From NCBI GenBank assembly GCA_040080965.1, contig JBEBHH010000043.1, positions 1-24,323 of the forward strand: a DNA stretch of 24,323 bases, read 5' to 3'. The position numbers and the translations under genes were made by a program. The DNA comes from SHZI01 sp040080965. GTDB taxonomy: Bacteria; Pseudomonadota; Gammaproteobacteria; Steroidobacterales; GCA-2729495. The notes beneath the pieces are model-generated. The model was given only the letters and a program-made list of their open reading frames with translations, ran no database searches and was not told where the DNA came from. Below, in pieces: positions 20,611-24,323 of this stretch. Each line of letters begins with the position of its first letter. The stretch's first letter is position 1.

Positions 20611-23129
20611 AAACCCAGCTTCGCGAGTTTCAGGTCGGCTGCCCGCTTCCGCGCGGCCTCGTACTCCCCGGCGAGGGCCGGCTGCGCTTCCCGCAGGGGC
20701 GACTGGTCCCACAGCCGGTCGAAGAGGGGCGACGTGCGCATCCGGCCGTAGGGCTGCAGGCCCCGCCGGCGAATGTCCCGGACGAGTGTCGCCGCGCGCT
20801 TCTCGTCGCCGCTCCGGATCGCGATGGCAATCTCCGCTGTGCCAAACCAGGCGTCGTTCCAGCCCAGCGCGCGCAGCCGCTCGACTTCCAGGCTCGCCTC
20901 GGTGATCGCGGCGGACAATCCCGTGGCGTTCAGTGCCGAAGTTTCCAGCCGGGCCTGGCTTTCGAGCGCGTAGGCGAGGGCGACCAGGCGCAGGGCGGGC
21001 GTGTCCTCCTCGCAAATGACCGGCAGCGTTTGGTTGGCCACGGCACGGAAGCGCTGCTGTGCCTCGGCCGCTTTGCCGTCCATGAGGTCGGCGATGCCCA
21101 GCCACAGGCCGGTCCATTGGCGAGAGCAACCCTGGTAAGCGGCGGGAATGCCGGCGCGCGCGGCGGGGCTGTCCAGGTCCCCCGCCACCCGGCGCAGCGT
21201 GGGCGCGTCCCGCCGGGCCACCGCCAGGCTCGCTTCCAGTGACAGGCGCCGGGGTAGCTCCAGCGTCCCGCGATTCTCGCCAATCATCCGGCCGGCCTCG
21301 TCGAAGCGCTGCAGGTAGATCAGCGCTTCGATCACGGCATCGTTGAGATAGGGCGCGGTATCCACGCTGCCTGCCTGGCCCACGGCGAGGGCCAGCACCT
21401 CGTCGAAATTCCCCTGCTCGAGGCTCACGTGCCAGAGCACCTTCTGGAGTTTCTCGTTCGGTGACAGCGTGATCAGGCGCCGGCCTTCCTCCCTCGCGCG
21501 GTCGAGCTCGCCGAGAGCGATCAGGGACGACAGGTAGTTGACCTGCACGGCGGGGTTCAGCGGGTCGAGCTGGAGGGCAATGGCAAAGGACTTCGAGGCC
21601 CGGTTGGCATCGCCCTGCCCGAGCCACAGCACGCCGAGCCACATCTGCCCGGTCGCATAGCCGGGCTGCAGGCTAACCGCCTTCTGGTACTCGGCGCGTG
21701 CGCCCTTCGGATCGCCGGTGCGCATCAGCACCATGCCCAGCGAGGCGTGGGCTTCCGCCAGGTCCGGGTCCAGGGCCAGCGCCTTGAGTGCGTACTGGCG
21801 CGCCTTGGGGCTGACTTCCTCCAGGGTCCGGTCCCCGTAGTCGTGCAGCAGCGACCAGGCGTCCGCCAGTCCCGAGTAGGCGAGGGCGTAGTCGGGATCC
21901 CGGGCCAGGGCCTGCTCGAAATAGACGATGGAGCGCTCGATGCTCTCCCTCGTCCGCTGGTTCCAGTAGTAGCGGCCGAGCAGGTAGGCATCATGGGCCT
22001 GCTCGTTGCCAGTGGCGCCGGGAAGGAGCCGGCTGCCGGTGGCGATGGAGGGGGCGACCTGCTTGATGATGGCTTCGGCCACCTCCGATTGCAGCGAGAG
22101 CTTGTCGGTGACGGGCCGTTCGAAGCTCGAGGCCCAGATGGGATAGCCCGTGCGGCCATCGGTGAGCTGGGTGGTCACCCGGAGCCGGGAATCCGCGATC
22201 CGCACCGTGCCCTCGAGCAACGCCTCCACGTTCAGCTGCCGGGCGATCTCGCGCACGTCCATCGGCTTGCCGCGGAAGGCCACCGACGAGGTGCGCGCCG
22301 CCACGCGCAGGCCGGCCACGCCGATCAGCGCATTGCGGATGTCCTCGGCGAGGCCGTCACTGAAATACTCGTGTTCCGGGTTGCCGCTCAGGTTGACGAG
22401 CGGCAGCACCGCCACGGAGCTGATCGTCGGTCCGGTAGCCGCCGTGCCGGCGGTCGCGCCTGCGGGCGGCGGCGCGCCGGGGCTGGCAGTGGTGTCGTCC
22501 GCATCAATCACGAACTTGATGCCATCTTCCCCGTCGTCACCACCGAAGATCACCGCGAGGCCCACCGCCACGACGATGATCAGCCCGATGCCGAGGAGGG
22601 CGGAGCGAATCAGGTTGCGGGTGGTGGTGACCGTCTGGCGCGCTGCCCGGACGGCGCCGTCCATCGCACGCTGGGCCGGGGTCGGAAGGGGTGCCGGTGG
22701 CGCGGCCGGAACGGCCGGTTCGGGTGCCGTGGCGGCCTGAGTGGCAGTCACCGGCGCCGATCCGCCGGCCAGGGCCTCCACGGGCACCAGCAGGCTGTAG
22801 CCGCGCTTGGGAATGGTCCGGATGAACCGGCGGTCGCGCCCCGTGTCCCGGAGCACGGTGCGGAGTTCGGAAATGCACCGGGTGACCACGTCGTCGGTCA
22901 CCACGACGCCCTTCCAGACGTCGTCCAGGAGCATGTCCCGGGTGACGACCTCGCCGGTGTGCCGGGCCAGGCACACCAGCACGTCCATCACCTTCGGCTC
23001 GATGTGCACCCGGTGGCCGCCCTGGGCGATCACCCCCTGCAGGGGGTGCACGTCCCAGTCGCCCACCCGGAAGCCGCGGCGGAGGGTGGTGTCGGTGGCG
23101 CTGTCGGGCGGGGGGCTGCCGGCGGTCAT
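20607..23129 (-). CDS. CadC-like membrane regulator: winged helix, TM, TolB-like domain, TPR repeats
   Basis: 840 residues. OmpR/CadC-type winged-helix DNA-binding domain (about 20-115, with EPKVMDVLVCLARHTGEVVTRDMLLDDVW and FIRTIPKRGYSLL); Pro/Ala-rich linker; one transmembrane helix (about 175-196, SALLGIGLIIVVAVGLAVIF); TolB/adenylate-cyclase-associated domain (237 to about 345, SVAVLPLVNLSGNPEHEYFSDGLAEDI … LEGTVRIADSRLRVTTQLTD); then tetratricopeptide repeats (about 370-640, e.g. DPDYALAYSGLADAWSLL, DPDLAEAHASLGMVL). The DNA-binding part is cytoplasmic and the TPR part periplasmic, so it may sense an envelope or peptide signal. The target is unknown; the divergent 23362 gene and the tandem repeats between them are candidates. 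No phospho-acceptor domain. Its TAG stop is the right tip of palindrome C. Confidence 0.88.
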   Translation of the reverse strand: MTAGSPPPDSATDTTLRRGFRVGDWDVHPLQGVIAQGGHRVHIEPKVMDVLVCLARHTGEVVTRDMLLDDVWKGVVVTDDVVTRCISELRTVLRDTGRDRRFIRTIPKRGYSLLVPVEALAGGSAPVTATQAATAPEPAVPAAPPAPLPTPAQRAMDGAVRAARQTVTTTRNLIRSALLGIGLIIVVAVGLAVIFGGDDGEDGIKFVIDADDTTASPGAPPPAGATAGTAATGPTISSVAVLPLVNLSGNPEHEYFSDGLAEDIRNALIGVAGLRVAARTSSVAFRGKPMDVREIARQLNVEALLEGTVRIADSRLRVTTQLTDGRTGYPIWASSFERPVTDKLSLQSEVAEAIIKQVAPSIATGSRLLPGATGNEQAHDAYLLGRYYWNQRTRESIERSIVYFEQALARDPDYALAYSGLADAWSLLHDYGDRTLEEVSPKARQYALKALALDPDLAEAHASLGMVLMRTGDPKGARAEYQKAVSLQPGYATGQMWLGVLWLGQGDANRASKSFAIALQLDPLNPAVQVNYLSSLIALGELDRAREEGRRLITLSPNEKLQKVLWHVSLEQGNFDEVLALAVGQAGSVDTAPYLNDAVIEALIYLQRFDEAGRMIGENRGTLELPRRLSLEASLAVARRDAPTLRRVAGDLDSPAARAGIPAAYQGCSRQWTGLWLGIADLMDGKAAEAQQRFRAVANQTLPVICEEDTPALRLVALAYALESQARLETSALNATGLSAAITEASLEVERLRALGWNDAWFGTAEIAIAIRSGDEKRAATLVRDIRRRGLQPYGRMRTSPLFDRLWDQSPLREAQPALAGEYEAARKRAADLKLAKLGL

Positions 23130-23259
23130 GCGGGTGCGCGGTAGGCCTCGGTTAGGACGCGCAACTGTACCCCCGGCCGGGTTGCCGGACCAGCGCCGGA
23201 AGGAGGCGCAAGTGCCTGAATTTGGGGGGCCCGAATATTTCCCGAAGGTTCCGGGAGCA

Positions 23260-23301
23260 TAAGTCAGACAAGCCTCGGGATAAGTCCGGGAAGCCTCGGG
23301 A
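23260..23301. repeat. two tandem 21-bp repeats between divergent genes
   Basis: Copy 1 (23260-23280) and copy 2 (23281-23301) both read TAAGTC…AAGCCTCGGGA, with 18 of 21 positions identical and no spacer. They lie 61 bases before the start of the exported protein gene at 23362 and about 130 bases before the regulator start on the other strand. Direct repeats of this spacing (two helical turns) are typical of DNA sites for OmpR/CadC-type winged-helix proteins. The rest of 23130-23361 holds no supportable gene. Confidence 0.6.
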
Positions 23302-23361
23302 TTCGGCCCCGACCCGTGCGGAGACTCCCTTGCCCATCAGCCACGCGATGGGAGAGGGAAC

Positions 23362-23943
23362 GTGCCACGACTGCTACTGGTCCTGATGCTTGCTCTGGGG
23401 GTGCTCCCCGGCCCGGCACCCGCCGCCCCGGGAACCGCTGCGGCGCCCTCGGTGACCGCCTACGCCTCGGAGCTCGACGCCGCGATCGCAGCCAGCGCCG
23501 CCGTGAACGCCCGGTCGATCCGGGAGGACCGGGAGTTCCTGGGGGCCGTGCTGCGCCGGGGGGCGGACTTCCACTACTCCCTGGTCCCGGGGCATGCCGG
23601 CGCGGACCGGATCCGGGCCCGGCTGGCGGTGCCGGACGGCTTCGAACTGGTTGCCCTCTGGCACACCCACGGCGGGCCGGCCCCGGAACGCCGGTACTTT
23701 TCCATCGTGGACGCGGAACTGGTGGCCCGGACCGGGAAACCGTTGTACCTGGCCGACTACACGGGGGCGCTCCGGGTGCTGCAGCCGGGTGCGCCGCGGC
23801 TGTCGGCCATCGCGGCCCGCCAGCTGGGGCTGCCGGGCCGCTCGGGTTACGCGCGGGGTGAGCAGCTCCGGCACCTCGACGGTGAACTGGTGCACATTCC
23901 GACCCGGCCGGAGCCGGCCCTGGCGATGGCCGTCAGTAACTGA
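23362..23943 (+). CDS. exported DUF4329/JAMM-like protein
   Basis: 193 residues from GTG 23362, with a GGAGAGGGA ribosome-binding site just upstream. The signal peptide is MPRLLLVLMLALGVLPGPAPAA. The mature part carries HTHGG-x8-FSIVD (His101, His103, Ser114, Asp117), a metal-site layout like the JAMM/JAB pattern (H-x-H … S-x2-D), with Glu58 in EFLGAVL as a possible partner. PLYLADYTGALRVL is typical of DUF4329, a domain also seen at the ends of Rhs-type toxins. A periplasmic or secreted isopeptidase or deamidase role is possible but not shown. No immunity-like neighbour is obvious. Next gene starts 113 bases later behind its own sigma-54 promoter. Confidence 0.65.
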   Translation: MPRLLLVLMLALGVLPGPAPAAPGTAAAPSVTAYASELDAAIAASAAVNARSIREDREFLGAVLRRGADFHYSLVPGHAGADRIRARLAVPDGFELVALWHTHGGPAPERRYFSIVDAELVARTGKPLYLADYTGALRVLQPGAPRLSAIAARQLGLPGRSGYARGEQLRHLDGELVHIPTRPEPALAMAVSN

Positions 23944-24009
23944 CAATTTTTGTTCCCGGCCCTTCACATAAGTCCGCCGCTGCCCCCCGGAGGTGTGACC
24001 GGGTAGCAG

Positions 24010-24026
24010 TGGCATGACCCTTGCTA
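24010..24026 (+). promoter_or_regulatory. sigma-54 (RpoN) promoter
   Basis: TGGCATGACCCTTGCTA matches the -24/-12 consensus TGGCAC-N5-TTGC almost completely, with the required ten bases between the GG (24011-24012) and GC (24023-24024). It would start transcription near 24036, giving a leader of about 20 bases with AGGAG at 24043-24047 before ATG 24057. A sigma-54 promoter needs an activator bound upstream; no site was identified. Confidence 0.8.
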
Positions 24027-24056
24027 CTACTTTCCCGTCGGTAGGAGCAACAGGCC

Positions 24057-24317
24057 ATGACAGTCCAGGTAATCCGGGATCACGACTCGACCTGCGCGGG
24101 CGGGGATTTCCTTCGCGTGTACTGCCAGCGGCGGGATGGCTCGCCGGCAACCTTCGCCACGATCGAGCGTGTGTTCGGCGGCGAGATCCGCACCCGGACG
24201 TGGCACTTCCGCACCCTGCTCAGCAACGAGCCGATGGACGAGCAGATCGCGACCCAGTTCGCCGAGGCCTACGCCGAGCGCAAGAACATTCCCGTCGTCT
24301 ACGTCGAGGTGGTGTAG
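24057..24317 (+). CDS. 86-residue protein of unknown function, sigma-54 controlled
   Basis: I do not recognise the family. Sequence: no signal peptide or membrane segment; an N-terminal beta-rich half (TVQVIRDHDSTCAGGDFLRVYCQRRDGS) with two cysteines (Cys13, Cys23), then an amphipathic helix (MDEQIATQFAEAYAERKN) and a final beta strand IPVVYVEVV. It is compact and acidic/basic mixed, and likely cytoplasmic. It has a good ribosome-binding site and a near-consensus sigma-54 promoter 31 bases upstream, so it is a real, conditionally expressed gene, perhaps tied to nitrogen, motility or stress signals. Its stop TAG (24315-24317) lies in GTAGGAGCG, the head of a further GTAG repeat cut by the window end. 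Confidence 0.7.
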   Translation: MTVQVIRDHDSTCAGGDFLRVYCQRRDGSPATFATIERVFGGEIRTRTWHFRTLLSNEPMDEQIATQFAEAYAERKNIPVVYVEVV

Positions 24318-24323
24318 GAGCGG
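24314..24323. repeat. head of a further GTAG repeat (copy E), cut by window edge
   Basis: GTAGGAGCGG shares its first nine bases with the arms of copies C and D, and it supplies the TAG stop of the 24057 gene, as copies B and C do for theirs. The rest of the element lies outside the window, so this is inferred from context. Confidence 0.55.

Noticed and set aside
23031..23048. Perfect 18-bp palindrome CACCCCCTGCAGGGGGTG
   Set aside because: It lies inside the coding sequence of the regulator's winged-helix domain (encoding HPLQGV), so it is probably chance from codon composition.
21747..23144. 465-residue plus-strand frame opposite the CadC-like regulator, and the long frames 7822-9096, 9282-10070, 4927-6027 and 17642-19162
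   Set aside because: All are antisense to genes with clear family motifs, with low-complexity composition and no ribosome-binding site.
24003..24027. Inverted repeat GTAGCA…TGCTAC around the sigma-54 promoter
   Set aside because: Only six base pairs with a 13-base loop, and it overlaps bases already required by the sigma-54 consensus.
24041..24050. GTAGGAGCAA resembling the head of the GTAG repeat
   Set aside because: The match ends after eight bases, there is no inverted partner, and it is better explained as the AGGAG ribosome-binding site of the 24057 gene.
1..24323. rRNA, tRNA, CRISPR, prophage or integrase elements
   Set aside because: No cloverleaf or conserved rRNA stretches, no regularly spaced repeats, and no recombinase, capsid or transposase motifs were seen on either strand.

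Overview
The window is GC-rich bacterial chromosome, most likely from an uncultivated or poorly described gammaproteobacterium. The lineage call rests on a Uup-type ABC-F ATPase, an SrkA/YihE kinase, a CspA-type cold-shock protein, and GTAG-headed REP-type palindromes like those known from Xanthomonadales and relatives. I see no rRNA, tRNA, CRISPR array, integrase, transposase gene or phage gene. It reads as a housekeeping and metabolic segment of about 28 genes.

Layout. 1-1513: the 3' part of a 2-oxoglutarate/Fe(II) oxygenase gene and a SAM methyltransferase (+). 1747-2006: cold-shock protein with a textbook terminator. 2036-4351: alkaline-ceramidase-type membrane protein (+), a DUF1289/DUF167 pair (-), a saccharopine-dehydrogenase-like reductase (+), then a perfect 37-bp-arm palindrome. 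4348-7739: secreted FG-GAP/VCBS protein and two small outer-membrane beta-barrels (-), the barrels followed by intrinsic terminators. 7903-10046: two tandem Rieske non-heme iron oxygenases (-). 10127-12335: a small membrane-anchored protein and Uup (-). 12419-14331: SDR, an exported VOC protein and a CoA-binding protein (+). 14448-15617: a four-helix cytochrome b-like protein coupled to a pentaheme cytochrome c (+). 15644-18748: srkA, a two-domain VOC protein and an exported 2-hydroxyacid dehydrogenase, probably one operon (-). 18838-20560: a small conserved protein (+), an ECF sigma/zinc-finger pair (-) and a VOC protein (+). 20607-23129: a membrane CadC-like winged-helix/TolB-like/TPR regulator (-). 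23362-24317: an exported DUF4329/JAMM-like protein and an 86-residue unknown protein behind a strong sigma-54 promoter (+).

The most striking pattern is the GTAG palindrome family. Copies lie at 4262-4351, 19246-19304 and 20557-20610, each between convergent genes. A half copy lies at 13891-13913 and a cut copy starts at 24314. Their terminal GTAG supplies the in-frame TAG stop codon of six genes. In two cases both convergent genes end exactly on the two tips of one palindrome, so the whole intergenic space is the element. In the third, one gene ends on the tip and the other reads into the element and gains about 25 residues.

Other points worth a look are two genes whose best start is a CTG overlapping the upstream stop (CTGA), the cytochrome b/pentaheme c module with two H-x13-H helices, signal peptides on enzymes normally cytoplasmic, and symmetric -10 elements between divergent genes. 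All functional calls come from motif recognition by eye; no database search was run.
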